The notes under the pieces are model-generated. The model made no database searches. It saw only the letters and a program-made list of their open reading frames with translations, and was not told the DNA's origin. A stretch of DNA of 64,000 bases from Caulobacter vibrioides (lineage in GTDB: Bacteria; Pseudomonadota; Alphaproteobacteria; Caulobacterales; Caulobacteraceae): NCBI GenBank assembly GCA_001449105.1, contig LNIY01000117.1, positions 62,001-126,000 of the forward strand, given 5' to 3'. The position numbers and the translations under genes were made by a program. Positions 9,167-17,648 of this stretch are shown in pieces (within the stretch, counting starts at the first letter, position 1; each line of letters starts with the position of its first letter).

Positions 9167-9631
9167 CTAGTTGAGGTACTTGGTCGTCACCGACAGCACG
9201 ATGACGATCGCCGCCACGAAGGGCAGCTCGTTGGTGGCGCGCCAGAACTTCTCCGAGCGGGTGTTCTGGCCGGCCTCGAACTGCTTGCGGGCCTTCGACA
9301 GGAAGCCGTGCCAGCCGAACAGGAAGAACACGCCGGCCAGCTTGGCCAGCATCCAGGGCTTCAGCAGGAAGTCCCAGCCGCGGATGACGCCGTCCGCCAT
9401 GATCAGGCCCAGGCCGAAGATCAGGGCCGCGATCATCGCAGGATTGATGATCCCGCGCAGCAGCCGCCGCTCCATGACCTTGAAGGTCGCGTCCATCTCC
9501 GAACCGAGCGTGGCGCCGGTGTGATAGACGTATAGGCGAGGCAGGTAGAGCATCCCCGCCATCCAGGCGATCACGGCCAGGATGTGCAGGCCGCGGATCA
9601 GGTTGAAATGCTCGACCAGGAAGTCGGTCAC
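9167..9631 (-). CDS. hemJ: HemJ, protoporphyrinogen IX oxidase (UPF0093)
   Basis: HemJ is the heme-binding membrane protein that oxidises protoporphyrinogen IX in many alphaproteobacteria lacking HemG or HemY. The 154-residue protein has four hydrophobic helices. The opening block FNLIRGLHILAVIAWMAG contains the conserved histidine, and the block LPRLYVYH follows. It starts at a GTG (9629-9631) overlapping the hemH stop as GTGA, which indicates translational coupling. With hemE and hemH it forms a run of late heme-synthesis genes; ferrochelatase uses the HemJ product. Confidence 0.9.
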   Translation of the reverse strand: MTDFLVEHFNLIRGLHILAVIAWMAGMLYLPRLYVYHTGATLGSEMDATFKVMERRLLRGIINPAMIAALIFGLGLIMADGVIRGWDFLLKPWMLAKLAGVFFLFGWHGFLSKARKQFEAGQNTRSEKFWRATNELPFVAAIVIVLSVTTKYLN

Positions 9632-10692
9632 GCGCGGGCTCCAGAGGCGGTTTTGGGGCAGGATCGGTCGCTACCGCAGACCTGCGGCGCCTCCGAAGAA
9701 AGGGCCTCAGTCACGAGAGTCCCCAAACAATCGATGAACGCGGGCGCCACGCCAAGGGCCGGCACGCGGGCGTAGATCGACCCGCCATGCTCATAGGCCA
9801 GCTCGCGATACTCGACGTCCAGCTCGACCAGCGTCTCGATGTGCTCGGAGACGAAGGCGATCGGCGTGACGATCAGCGCCAGACCCTCCTGCGCCGCGGC
9901 CTTGACCTCGTCGTCGGTCGACGGGCCGATCCATTTCAGCGGGCCGACCCGGCTCTGATAGCTGATCTTCCAGTCGACCCCTTCGCCCAGGATGTCGCCG
10001 AGCTTGGCCACGACCGCGGCCGCGGTGGCCTCGACCTGGCGCTGGTAGGGATCGCCGGCGATGATCACCTTCTCCGGCAGGCCATGGGCCGAGAACAGGA
10101 TCCGCGCGGACCTGGGCGAGCCGGCCTTGGCGTACTCGGCGCGGATCAGGTCCGCGTGCGCCTGCACGAAGCCCTCGGCGGTCGGATAGCAGCAGATCGT
10201 CGTCGTGCGGCCCGGACCCTTGCGATAGGCGCGCTTCCACGCTTTCAGCGACGAGGCCGTCGTGGTGGTCGAATACTGCGGATAGAGCGGCAGCAGCACC
10301 ACCTCGTCGGGCTTCCAGGCCTTGACCGCCCTCGCCGTCTCGCCGGTCAACGGATCCCAGTAGCGCATGGCCACGAAGGCCTTGACCTCATCGCCCGGCA
10401 GACGCTCGGCCAGCACCGCCTCCAGCGCCCGCGCCTGCTTGTCCGTTTCCGGCAGCAGGGGCGAGCCGCCGCCCATCAGCGCGTAGTTGGCGCGCGCCAA
10501 CTTGGCCCGGGTGGTCGAGATCAGCGCCGCCACCGGATAGCGGATGAAGAACGGCGCCTGGATGATCGCCGGATCGCGGAACAGGTTGAACAGGAACGGC
10601 CGCACGGCCGCCTGGCCGTCGGGTCCGCCCAGGTTGAACAGGACGACGGCGATCCTGCGCCCGGTCTTCTGGCCGCTGTTCAGATCGCTCAA
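9628..10692 (-). CDS. hemH: Ferrochelatase
   Basis: Ferrochelatase inserts ferrous iron into protoporphyrin IX, the last step of protoheme synthesis. From a TTG start at 10690-10692 the protein is 354 residues, beginning LSDLNSGQKTGRRIAVV ahead of the canonical NLGGPD. This TTG overlaps the hemE stop (TTGA). An upstream in-frame ATG inside hemE would add an implausible tail. The active-site histidine is in ILFSAHGLPEKV. One internal CC pair and three cysteines in the last 40 residues (DCLG, VCGSDRSC) suit the [2Fe-2S] cluster reported for Caulobacter ferrochelatase. Cluster binding is inferred. Confidence 0.95.
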   Translation of the reverse strand: MSDLNSGQKTGRRIAVVLFNLGGPDGQAAVRPFLFNLFRDPAIIQAPFFIRYPVAALISTTRAKLARANYALMGGGSPLLPETDKQARALEAVLAERLPGDEVKAFVAMRYWDPLTGETARAVKAWKPDEVVLLPLYPQYSTTTTASSLKAWKRAYRKGPGRTTTICCYPTAEGFVQAHADLIRAEYAKAGSPRSARILFSAHGLPEKVIIAGDPYQRQVEATAAAVVAKLGDILGEGVDWKISYQSRVGPLKWIGPSTDDEVKAAAQEGLALIVTPIAFVSEHIETLVELDVEYRELAYEHGGSIYARVPALGVAPAFIDCLGTLVTEALSSEAPQVCGSDRSCPKTASGARA

Positions 10693-11729
10693 GCGACGCT
10701 TCCTTGGCCGGTCACCCGCTTCAGCACCTGCTCGACATGGGGGATGGGCGTATCGGGCAGGATGCCGTGGCCCAAGTTGAAGATATAGGGGCCCTGTCCC
10801 CACTGCTCCAGCATCTGATCCACCCGTTCATCCAGCGCCGCGCCCCCGGCCCGCAACAGCAGCGGATCGAGCGCGCCCTGGATGGTCTTGGTCTTCTGGA
10901 TCGTCTGGCCCAGCTTCGCCGAGGCCGAGGTGTCGAGCGCCACGCCGTCCACAGGCACGGCCTGCGCGTAGGCCTCGACGAGCGTTCCGGCCCCGCGGGG
11001 GAAGCCGATAAGGGGCACGGTCACGCCGCGCGCGCGCAGGCCCTCGACGATGGCGATATGGGGCTTGGTCACCAGACGCTCGAAAAGCGGCTCTGAGAGG
11101 CCCTCTGCCCAGCTCTCGAACAGCTTCAGCGCCTGGGCGCCGGAAGCGGCCTGCATGGCCAGATAATCCACCGTGGCGTCGACGAGGATCTGGATCAGTC
11201 GGTCCAGCTTGTCGGCGTGCTGGTAGGCGAAGGTGCGCGCGCCCGAGCGATCGCTGGAGCCGCCCTCGATCATGTAGGTCGCCACCGTCCACGGCGCACC
11301 GGCGAAGCCGATCAGGGCCTTGGACGGATCGATGTCGGCCCGAACCCGCGAAAGGGTCTCGCCGACCGCCTTCAGGGCCTCGCCGGCCTGCTGGGTCTTG
11401 TCGGCCATGGCGTCGAGATCTGGCAGCTCGCCCAGCTTGGGACCTTCGCCGGCCTCGAACCACACCTTCTGGCCCAGCGCGCCTGGGATCAGCAGGATGT
11501 CGGCGAAGACGATGGCCGCGTCATACGGAAAGCGGCGCAGCGGTTGCAGCGTGACCTCCGCGGCCTTTTCGGGGTTCAGGCAGAAGCTGATGAAGTCCGG
11601 CGTCGTCGCGCGCACGGCGCGGTATTCGGGAAGATACCGGCCCGCCTGTCGCATGAACCAGACCGGGGGCCTCTGGGCGGTCTCGCCGGCCAGCACGGAG
11701 AGAAACTTCGGGATCGGTGCGCTCGTCAT
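10689..11729 (-). CDS. hemE: Uroporphyrinogen decarboxylase
   Basis: HemE converts uroporphyrinogen III to coproporphyrinogen III. The 346-residue protein begins MTSAPIPKFLSVLAGE and has the signatures RPPVWFMRQAGRYLPEYR and GFAGAPWTVATYMIEGG. The reading frame is open upstream to 11882, but homology starts at the ATG at 11727-11729, and the upstream part is origin DNA. In Caulobacter, hemE borders Cori and promoters inside the origin read into it, which fits the position here. Downstream hemH and hemJ overlap by four bases each. Confidence 0.97.
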   Translation of the reverse strand: MTSAPIPKFLSVLAGETAQRPPVWFMRQAGRYLPEYRAVRATTPDFISFCLNPEKAAEVTLQPLRRFPYDAAIVFADILLIPGALGQKVWFEAGEGPKLGELPDLDAMADKTQQAGEALKAVGETLSRVRADIDPSKALIGFAGAPWTVATYMIEGGSSDRSGARTFAYQHADKLDRLIQILVDATVDYLAMQAASGAQALKLFESWAEGLSEPLFERLVTKPHIAIVEGLRARGVTVPLIGFPRGAGTLVEAYAQAVPVDGVALDTSASAKLGQTIQKTKTIQGALDPLLLRAGGAALDERVDQMLEQWGQGPYIFNLGHGILPDTPIPHVEQVLKRVTGQGSVA

Positions 11730-11786
11730 ACTAGGCGTTAAATCCCGGCGAGCCGTCCCACTCAAGTCCGTGAGACCCCGTACACC

Positions 11787-11825
11787 CTTATTCTTCTTAA
11801 AAATAAGAATCTTAGAAAGATAGGA
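11787..11825. other. AT-rich tract in the origin (candidate unwinding element)
   Basis: A tract of about 39 bp, mostly A and T, in otherwise GC-rich DNA. It contains overlapping inverted repeats CTTATT/AATAAG (11787-11792, 11802-11807) and ATTCTT/AAGAAT (11790-11795, 11805-11810), plus a GAATC site. Its low melting stability makes it the best candidate for initial duplex opening. An alternative is promoter DNA for hemE. Confidence 0.55.
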
Positions 11826-12001
11826 AGAAGGGGGTGGGCAAGTGCAACACGGGGATAAGTCCGCCCATGTGGAGGACTCCAACAGGCCCTACTCGGTATG
11901 CCCCAGCTTGGTACACATGGGAGTCATACCTTGTGAACTTCGTGGACAAGCTTCCAACCCGCCGGAATCCCTAAGGAACCCAGACGATGGTGAAGAGGAA
12001 A

Positions 12002-12016
12002 TTAACCATCCGTTAG
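12002..12016. promoter_or_regulatory. CtrA binding site in the origin
   Basis: TTAA-CCATCCG-TTAG matches the CtrA consensus TTAA-N7-TTAA at seven of eight half-site positions. Phosphorylated CtrA represses initiation by binding Cori sites in C. crescentus. A second, weaker candidate is TAAA-N7-TTAAC at 12181-12196. Confidence 0.75.
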
Positions 12017-12176
12017 GACTTTCCACAGGCGCGGGAGAACGCTCTGGCACAAGTCCGGGAGGGCAGGTTCAAGCTGGGGATTGTCCGGCGTCAACGAGGC
12101 CGTTTATCACAGGGGCGCGGCGTGACGTCGCGCCAGGGCGTATTTGGCGCCCGCTTGTCCCCAGAAGGCGCCCAGA

Positions 12177-13079
12177 GTGGTAAAGCAACCTTTAACGGAT
12201 GATCCACAGGATGGGGCCTCGGCTGAGACCGATCGCCACACCGCGCGGTTCGCCACCTACTTCCATATTCACCTGGTGTCGGACTCCACGGGCGAGACGC
12301 TGAACGCCATGGCGCGGGCGGTCTGTGCACGGTTCACCGACATCCTGCCTATCGAACACATCTACGCGCTGGTCCGTTCCATCCGCCAGTTGGACCGGGC
12401 GCTCGAGGAGATCGCCGGGGCGCCGGGGGTGGTTATGCACACCATCATCGACCCGAACCTGCGCTCGGCGCTGGAAGAGGGCTGCCGTAAGCTCGACATG
12501 CCGTGCATCGCGGCTCTCGACCCGGTGGTCAGCGCCATGTCGCGCTATCTGGGGGCCAAGATTTCCACGCGCGTGGGCGCGCAGCACGCGCTGAACAACG
12601 ACTATTTCGACCGCATCGAGGCCCTGGACTACGCCATCGCCCACGACGACGGCCAGGGCGGCCAGGATCTGACCCAGGCTGACGTCATCCTGGTGGGCGT
12701 GTCGCGTACGTCGAAGACCCCGACCTGCATCTATCTGGCCCACCGCGGCGTGCGCGCCGCCAACGTGCCGCTGGTGCCTGGCCGTCCGCCGCCCGAGCAG
12801 CTGTTCGAGCTGAAGAACACCCTGATCGTGGGTTTGATGACCACGCCCGAGCGGCTGATCCAGATCCGCCGCAACCGTCTTTTGTCGCTCAAGGAGAATA
12901 GAGAGAGCGACTATATCGACACCGACAGCGTGCGGGCCGAGATCATCGCCGCCCGCCGCCTGTTCGAGAAGAACGGCTGGCCGATCATCGACGTCCCCCG
13001 CCGCTCCGTCGAGGAAACCGCCGCGGCGATCATCAACCTGCTGTCGGGCGGCCGCGGCCAGGTCGAGGTGCTGGGATGA
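12177..13079 (+). CDS. PPSR-family regulatory kinase/phosphorylase (DUF299) of PEP synthase or PPDK
   Basis: Proteins of this family add and remove phosphate on a threonine of phosphoenolpyruvate synthase or pyruvate phosphate dikinase, switching gluconeogenic PEP formation. The conserved N-terminal block FHIHLVSDSTGETLNAMARA, the P-loop GVSRTSKTPTCIYLA and the C-terminal NGWPIIDVPRRSVEETAA block are all visible. The start is uncertain: GTG at 12177 (300 residues, GAAGG upstream) is preferred, with a TTG at 12144 in frame. The N-terminal 20 residues before FATYFHIH are variable in the family. It is the first gene right of Cori and heads a four-gene run of 4-bp overlaps. Confidence 0.93.
   Translation: MVKQPLTDDPQDGASAETDRHTARFATYFHIHLVSDSTGETLNAMARAVCARFTDILPIEHIYALVRSIRQLDRALEEIAGAPGVVMHTIIDPNLRSALEEGCRKLDMPCIAALDPVVSAMSRYLGAKISTRVGAQHALNNDYFDRIEALDYAIAHDDGQGGQDLTQADVILVGVSRTSKTPTCIYLAHRGVRAANVPLVPGRPPPEQLFELKNTLIVGLMTTPERLIQIRRNRLLSLKENRESDYIDTDSVRAEIIAARRLFEKNGWPIIDVPRRSVEETAAAIINLLSGGRGQVEVLG
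12200..12208 (+). promoter_or_regulatory. DnaA G-box type site
   Basis: TGATCCACA, the moderate-affinity DnaA G-box sequence described for Cori, differs from the E. coli R1 box by two bases. Related sequences nearby are CTTTCCACA at 12018-12026, TCCTCCACA on the minus strand at 11868-11876, TTATCACAG at 12104-12112 and CTTATCCCC on the minus strand at 11851-11859. W-box type TCCCCA occurs at 12158-12163 (plus) and 12075-12080 (minus). Confidence 0.65.
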
Positions 13080-13684
13080 GCGCCCCCTCCCCTACGCCAA
13101 TCGTGCTGGCTTCCACCAGCTGGACCCGCCAGACCATCCTCAAGAACGCCGGCGTGCCGTTCGAGGCCGTCGCCTCGGGTGTGGATGAAGAGGCCGCTAA
13201 GGCCGGCCTGCTGGCCGAGGAGGTCACGCCGCGCGACGTGGCCGACGCCCTGGCCGAGATGAAGGCGGTCAAGGTTTCCCACAAGCGTTCCGGCCTGGTG
13301 ATCGGTTCGGACCAGACGCTGGAGCTGAAGGGCCGGCTGTTCGACAAGGTCGACACCATCGAGGCCGCGCGCGCCCGCCTGATGGAGCTGCGCGGAGAAA
13401 TCCACAAGCTGCATTCGGGCGTCGTGGTAGCCCGCGACGGTCGGCCGATCTGGCGGATCGTCGAGACGGCCAAGCTGTCGGTGCGTCCGTTCAGCGAGGC
13501 CTGGCTCGACGGCTATCTGGAGCGCAACGGCGAGCAGATCCTGTCCTCGGTGGGCTGCTACATGCTGGAGGGTGAAGGCCTGCAGATGTTCGACCGGATC
13601 GACGGCGACTATTTCACCATCCTCGGGCTGCCGATGATCGGCCTGCTCGACTTCCTGCGGCTGCACGGAGCCCTCCAGGCATGA
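13076..13684 (+). CDS. maf: Maf-like nucleoside triphosphate pyrophosphatase
   Basis: Maf proteins hydrolyse non-canonical or specific nucleoside triphosphates to monophosphates and are linked to cell-division arrest. The 202-residue protein has the family start [17 protein letters not shown], the catalytic SDQTLEL block and a C-terminal [11 protein letters not shown] block. The usual SPRR in the first motif is replaced by SWTR, so substrate preference may differ from YhdE or YceF. Its ATG overlaps the previous stop as ATGA, and its own stop overlaps aroE the same way. Confidence 0.93.
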   Translation: MSAPSPTPIVLASTSWTRQTILKNAGVPFEAVASGVDEEAAKAGLLAEEVTPRDVADALAEMKAVKVSHKRSGLVIGSDQTLELKGRLFDKVDTIEAARARLMELRGEIHKLHSGVVVARDGRPIWRIVETAKLSVRPFSEAWLDGYLERNGEQILSSVGCYMLEGEGLQMFDRIDGDYFTILGLPMIGLLDFLRLHGALQA

Positions 13685-14544
13685 GTTTCAAGATTACCGG
13701 CCAGGCCCTGGTGGCCGGCGTCTGCGGCCAGCCGATCATTCACTCGATGAGCCCGCTGCTGCACAACGCCTGGCTGGCCGGCGCCGGGATCGACGGGGCC
13801 TATGTGCCGATGGGGCCGCCCGAAGAGCGTTTCGAGGCCTTCGTGAACGGCTTCCGGGGCGGGGTCATCCGCGGGCTCAACGTCACCATTCCCTTCAAGG
13901 AGAGAGCGCTGGCCTGCGCCGACGAGGCCAGCGACCTGGCCCGCCTGGCCGGGGCCGCCAACCTGCTGCGTTTCCGGCAGGACGGCACGATCTTCGCCGA
14001 CAACACCGACGGCCCGGGCCTCCTGGGCGCGATCGCCGCCCAGGCGCCGGACTTCGACGTCACGGCCGCGCCGGTGGTGATCCTCGGCGCCGGCGGCGCG
14101 GCGCGGGGCGCGGCCGCGGCCCTGCTGCTGGCCGGCGCGCCGGCGGTGCGGATCGTCAACCGAACCGTCGCCAAGGCCCAGGCCATCGCCGACGCCCTTG
14201 GCGACAAGGTCACCGCCGCCGGCGAAGCCGAGCTGCCCGCCCTGCTGGCCGACGCGGGCCTGGTGATCAACGCCACCTCGCTTGGCCTGGGCGGCGGCGA
14301 CGGCCCTTCCGCCGACCTGGCGCTGACGCCGGAAGGCTGCGTGGTGATGGACATGGTCTACAAGCCGCTGCGCACGGAGTTCCTGGCCCGGGCCGAAGCG
14401 GCCGGCCGGCCGACCGTGGACGGCCTGGAAATGCTGCTGCTGCAGGCCGTACCGTCGTTCGAGGCGTTCTTCGGCCAGGCGCCGCCGGCCGATGTGGATG
14501 TGCGCGCCGTCGCCCTGGCGCATCTGGGGGAAGGCGCGAAGTGA
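13681..14544 (+). CDS. aroE: Shikimate dehydrogenase
   Basis: AroE reduces 3-dehydroshikimate to shikimate with NADPH in aromatic amino acid synthesis. The 287-residue protein has the substrate-binding block [16 protein letters not shown] and the catalytic lysine motif NVTIPFKE. The nucleotide-binding glycine-rich loop is [13 protein letters not shown], followed by NRT, an NADP-type feature. The gene overlaps maf by ATGA and coaE by GTGA, so the four genes right of Cori are probably one translationally coupled operon. Confidence 0.96.
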   Translation: MSFKITGQALVAGVCGQPIIHSMSPLLHNAWLAGAGIDGAYVPMGPPEERFEAFVNGFRGGVIRGLNVTIPFKERALACADEASDLARLAGAANLLRFRQDGTIFADNTDGPGLLGAIAAQAPDFDVTAAPVVILGAGGAARGAAAALLLAGAPAVRIVNRTVAKAQAIADALGDKVTAAGEAELPALLADAGLVINATSLGLGGGDGPSADLALTPEGCVVMDMVYKPLRTEFLARAEAAGRPTVDGLEMLLLQAVPSFEAFFGQAPPADVDVRAVALAHLGEGAK

Positions 14545-15140
14545 TCATTCTTGGCCTCACCGGCTCGATCGGCATGGGCAAGTCGACCACGGCCAAGATG
14601 TTCGAAGCCGAAGGCGCGCCCGTCTATGACTCCGACGCCGCCGTCCACGCGCTCTATTCGGCGGGCGGCGCGGCCGTGGCGCCGGTCGAGGCGGCCTTTC
14701 CCGGCGTCGTGGTCGACGGCGCGATCGACCGCGCGCGGCTCAGCGCCCAGGTGGTCGGCGATCCCGAAGCCCTGGAGAAGCTGGAGGCCATCGTTCATCC
14801 GCTGGTCGGCGCGCATCGCATCGGCTTCTTCGAGAAGGCGCAACGGGATGGCCATGGCATCGTCGTGCTCGACGTGCCGCTGCTGTACGAGACCGGCGGC
14901 CAGAAGAACGTCCACAAGGTGGTGGTGGTCAGCGCCCCCGCCGAGGTGCAGCGCGAGCGGGTGCTGGCGCGCCCGGGCATGACGGCCGAGAAGTTCGAGG
15001 CCATCCTGGCCCGCCAGCTGCCCGACGCCGAAAAGCGGGCCCGCGCCGACTTCGTCATCGACACCGGCCGGGGCCTGGACGCCGCCCGCGACCAGGTGCG
15101 CGACATCCTGACCCTGTTGAGAACCTCCGCCCAAGCTTGA
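14541..15140 (+). CDS. coaE: Dephospho-CoA kinase
   Basis: CoaE phosphorylates dephospho-CoA in the last step of coenzyme A synthesis. The 199-residue protein starts at GTG 14541 overlapping the aroE stop. It has the P-loop [12 protein letters not shown] and the conserved [16 protein letters not shown] and LDVPLLYE blocks. Another CoA biosynthesis gene, coaBC, is 26 kb to the right. Confidence 0.96.
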   Translation: MIILGLTGSIGMGKSTTAKMFEAEGAPVYDSDAAVHALYSAGGAAVAPVEAAFPGVVVDGAIDRARLSAQVVGDPEALEKLEAIVHPLVGAHRIGFFEKAQRDGHGIVVLDVPLLYETGGQKNVHKVVVVSAPAEVQRERVLARPGMTAEKFEAILARQLPDAEKRARADFVIDTGRGLDAARDQVRDILTLLRTSAQA

Positions 15141-15171
15141 TGCGGGAGTCGAACCGGCCCATTGAAAGGCC

Positions 15172-15897
15172 ATGGCCCGGGAAATCATCCTCGATACCGA
15201 AACCACCGGCTTCGATCCGAAGACGGGCGACCGCCTGGTCGAAATCGGCTGCATCGAGGTGGTGGATTTCATGCCCACCGGCCGCTCGTTCCACGAATAT
15301 TGCGATCCGCTGCGCGACATGCCGGCCGAGGCCGAGAAGGTGCACGGCCTGTCGGCCGCCTTCCTGACCGGCAAGCCGAAGTTCCACGAGATCGCCGACA
15401 AGTTCCTGGAATTCGTCGGCGACAGCGTCGTGGTCGCCCACAACGCCGCCTTCGACCGCAGCTTCGTCAATTTCGAGCTGGAGAAGTGCGGCCGTCCGCC
15501 GTTGCCGGAAGAGCGCTGGGTCGACACCCTGGCCATGGCCAAGAAGCGCTTTCCGGGCATGTACAACTCGCTCGACGCGCTCTGCAAACGCTTCAAGATC
15601 AGCCTCGACAGCCGCGACAAGCACGGGGCGCTGATCGACTCCCACCTGCTGGCCGAGGTCTATCTCGAGCTGCAGGGCGGCAAGGAGCGCGCGCTCGAAC
15701 TGACCCACGCCGTGACGGCCAACGCCGTCAGCGCCGCTCGCGCCGGCGGCTACGGCGCCCGTCCGCGTCCCCTGCCCTTCCGCTCGACCGAGGCCGAGCG
15801 CGTGGTGCACGCCGACTGGGTGAAGTCGACCCTGAAGGACAAGGCCGTCTGGCTGAAGTTCGATTTGCCCGAGCTGGTGCCGCCGTCGGCGGAGTGA
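15172..15897 (+). CDS. dnaQ: DNA polymerase III epsilon subunit (proofreading exonuclease)
   Basis: The 241-residue protein is the 3'-5' exonuclease of the replicative polymerase. It shows Exo I LDTETTGFDP, the Exo II region AHNAAFDRSFVN and Exo III HGALIDSHLLAEVY with the catalytic histidine. These are the DEDDh residues. The C-terminal 60 residues would contact the alpha subunit. The ATG at 15172 has GAAAGG upstream. It is separated from coaE by 31 bp and is likely cotranscribed. Confidence 0.95.
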   Translation: MAREIILDTETTGFDPKTGDRLVEIGCIEVVDFMPTGRSFHEYCDPLRDMPAEAEKVHGLSAAFLTGKPKFHEIADKFLEFVGDSVVVAHNAAFDRSFVNFELEKCGRPPLPEERWVDTLAMAKKRFPGMYNSLDALCKRFKISLDSRDKHGALIDSHLLAEVYLELQGGKERALELTHAVTANAVSAARAGGYGARPRPLPFRSTEAERVVHADWVKSTLKDKAVWLKFDLPELVPPSAE

Positions 15898-15907
15898 CCC
15901 TCTATCA

Positions 15908-15930
15908 ACCTCTCCCTATGGGAGAAGGTG
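15908..15930. repeat. Single palindrome arm of repeat family C
   Basis: ACCTCTCCCTATGGGAGAAG with flanks forms a hairpin of about 9 bp per side in the short space between the convergent dnaQ and xth genes. The same core CTCCCTATGGGAG occurs at 38015-38036 and 56538-56553. It may serve as a bidirectional transcription stop. Confidence 0.6.
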
Positions 15931-15939
15931 AAAAAAGGA

Positions 15940-16746
15940 TCAGACTTTCAAATCCGCCGTCACCGGGGCGTGGTCGCTGGGGCGTTCCCATTCGCGCACG
16001 GTGTCGTGCACCTTGGACGAGACCTTGCCGTCGAGGATGGCCGCGTCGCGCAGGCCAGGGCTGGCCAGGATGTGGTCCAGGCGCAGGCCGCGGTTGGACT
16101 TGCGGAAGTCGGCGGCGCGGTAGCTCCACCAGGAAAACAGCTTCTCGGGCTCGGGCGTGGCCAGGCGCGGCAGGTCCAGCAGGTCCATCGACTTGATCAT
16201 CGCGTCGAAGGCTTCCAACTCGGCCGGGGTGTGGCTGACCACCTTCAGCATCTGGCGGTGGCTCCAGACGTCGTTTTCGCCAGGCGCGATGTTCAGGTCG
16301 CCGGTGACGATCAGCGGATCCTTAGGATCGCGGCGCTTCAGGGCGGCGGTCAGGGTCTCGTAGAAATCCAGCTTGTGGTCGAACTTCGGGTTGGCGACGC
16401 GGTCGGGCAAATCACCGCCGGCCGGGATGTAGAAGTTCTGGATCTCGACGCCGGCCACCTTCACCGCCACGCACCGGGCGTGGCCCTCGCGGCAGTTCAT
16501 CAGGGTCGGCACGTCCTCGATCGGCAGGCGCGAGGCGATGGCCACGCCGTGCCAGCCCTTCTGGCCGGCGATCTTGATGTGGTTGAGCCCCATGGCCTCG
16601 AAGGCCTCGCGCGGGAACTCGCCTTCCTGGCACTTGATCTCCTGCATGCACAGGACGTCCGGCCCCTGCTCGTCGACGAAGCGAGCGGCCTGCTCGGCGC
16701 GGAGGCGGACGGAATTGACGTTCCAGGTGGCGATACGGAGGCGCAT
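15940..16746 (-). CDS. xth: Exodeoxyribonuclease III / AP endonuclease
   Basis: The 268-residue protein is an Xth-type base-excision repair enzyme. It has RIATWNVNSVR, QEIKCQEGEFP (metal-binding glutamate), YIPAGGD, GDLNIAPGENDVW and the terminal ERPSDHAPVTADL with the catalytic aspartate-histidine pair. It would cleave DNA at abasic sites and degrade 3' ends. It points towards Cori and is convergent with dnaQ. A terminator for upstream leftward transcription lies just before it, so it probably has its own promoter. Confidence 0.95.
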   Translation of the reverse strand: MRLRIATWNVNSVRLRAEQAARFVDEQGPDVLCMQEIKCQEGEFPREAFEAMGLNHIKIAGQKGWHGVAIASRLPIEDVPTLMNCREGHARCVAVKVAGVEIQNFYIPAGGDLPDRVANPKFDHKLDFYETLTAALKRRDPKDPLIVTGDLNIAPGENDVWSHRQMLKVVSHTPAELEAFDAMIKSMDLLDLPRLATPEPEKLFSWWSYRAADFRKSNRGLRLDHILASPGLRDAAILDGKVSSKVHDTVREWERPSDHAPVTADLKV

Positions 16747-16782
16747 GGCGCTCCCCTACCTTCACCGCGCGCGGACCACAAA

Positions 16783-16814
16783 GAAAAACGCCCGGACACG
16801 CGAGGCGTCCGGGC
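16783..16814 (-). terminator. Intrinsic terminator downstream of lolA
   Basis: The stem CGCCCGGAC / GTCCGGGCG (16789-16797, 16806-16814) is followed on the minus strand by TTTTTC, read from the A-run at 16784-16788. It would end leftward transcription from lolA before xth. The remaining space to 16997 is AT-rich and contains a TAAAAGT/ACTTTTA inverted repeat (16904-16910, 16922-16928) but no gene. Confidence 0.75.
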
Positions 16815-16997
16815 GAAAGTCAGGTCTCTCATGCCGCCGCCGGGAGGGGATAGATCCGGCACGGTTTGCGAAGAGCGGGTCGGGCGCTCATCGCCATGCG
16901 TGATAAAAGTGCCACGCCGAAACTTTTAGTCAAGAGAAAAACAGCTTCTCTATTGCATGTTGTGAGAATGTCACAAACGGGACCGTTTACACCGATG

Positions 16998-17648
16998 TCA
17001 GCCGGTGGCCGGCTTGCCGGTGCGGCGACGCGGATCGGTCAGCACGAACAGCTTCGGATCGATGGCGCCGACCTTGTCGAGGCCCGACAGCCGCACGCGG
17101 GTCTGGCCGCCCTTCACGTCGCTGATGGTCCAGCCGATCAGTTCGGGCTCGTTGCTGAAGTTCATCTCCAGCCGGCCCAGGGTCTGGCGGCGGGCGTCCT
17201 GGGCGACGATCGTGAAGCCGTCGGCCAGCTTGCGCACGCTGGTGATCTTCACGCCGCGATCCAGGCGCACCTCGCGGGCCAGCAGCAGCGCCAGCGGCGT
17301 GCGGCTCAGCGGATAGCTCTCGAAGGTCTTCAGGCGGCTGTCGAAGATGTTGACGTTGTTGCCGTTGCTGACGACCAGCAGGCCGTTGGGACCGTCGTAC
17401 TCGAAGCGGGCCTTGCCGGGGCGCTGCAGCCACAGGGTGCCCTGGGTGGTCACGCCGCGCGGATCGGTCTGGACGAAGCGGCCCTTGGCGTTGGTCAGGC
17501 CCTGGATATAGGCCGTGGCCTTGGCGATCAGCGCCTTGTCCTCGTCCGACAGCTCCTGGGCGAGCGCCGGCAGGCCGAAGGCGGCGGCCATCAGGCCCGC
17601 GCCGCCGGCGGCGATCAGGGTGCGACGGTTCGTAGTGGTCTGCGTCAT
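16998..17648 (-). CDS. lolA: LolA-family outer-membrane lipoprotein carrier
   Basis: LolA ferries lipoproteins across the periplasm from LolCDE to the outer membrane. The 216-residue protein has a signal sequence with a twin-arginine-like start (NRRTLIAAGGAGLM) ending near ALAQE. The family core follows: KGRFVQTDPRGVTTQGTLWLQRPGKARFEYDGP, then a conserved NFSNEPELIGWTISD segment. Length and pattern fit alphaproteobacterial LolA. It is the last gene of a leftward group before the terminator at 16783-16814. Confidence 0.88.
   Translation of the reverse strand: MTQTTTNRRTLIAAGGAGLMAAAFGLPALAQELSDEDKALIAKATAYIQGLTNAKGRFVQTDPRGVTTQGTLWLQRPGKARFEYDGPNGLLVVSNGNNVNIFDSRLKTFESYPLSRTPLALLLAREVRLDRGVKITSVRKLADGFTIVAQDARRQTLGRLEMNFSNEPELIGWTISDVKGGQTRVRLSGLDKVGAIDPKLFVLTDPRRRTGKPATG

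Larger units (their letters stand above)
11730..12176. other. Chromosomal replication origin (Cori-type)
   Basis: This non-coding stretch lies between hemE and the PPSR-family gene, the exact location of the Caulobacter crescentus origin. It contains an AT-rich tract at 11787-11825, a CtrA-type site at 12002-12016, DnaA-like boxes (below) and four GANTC sites at 11807-11811, 11875-11879, 11931-11935 and 11965-11969. GANTC sites are methylated by CcrM in Caulobacter. DnaA boxes continue to 12208, just inside the neighbouring gene frame. Origin identity rests on synteny plus motifs; activity is not shown. Confidence 0.9.

Noticed and set aside
11738-11751. TTAA near the hemE start as a further CtrA site
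   Set aside because: No second half-site lies seven bases away on either side.
15141-15165. tRNA T-arm-like string on the minus strand (GGTTCGACTCCCGC)
   Set aside because: The stem does not pair properly, and no acceptor, anticodon or D arm can be found around it.
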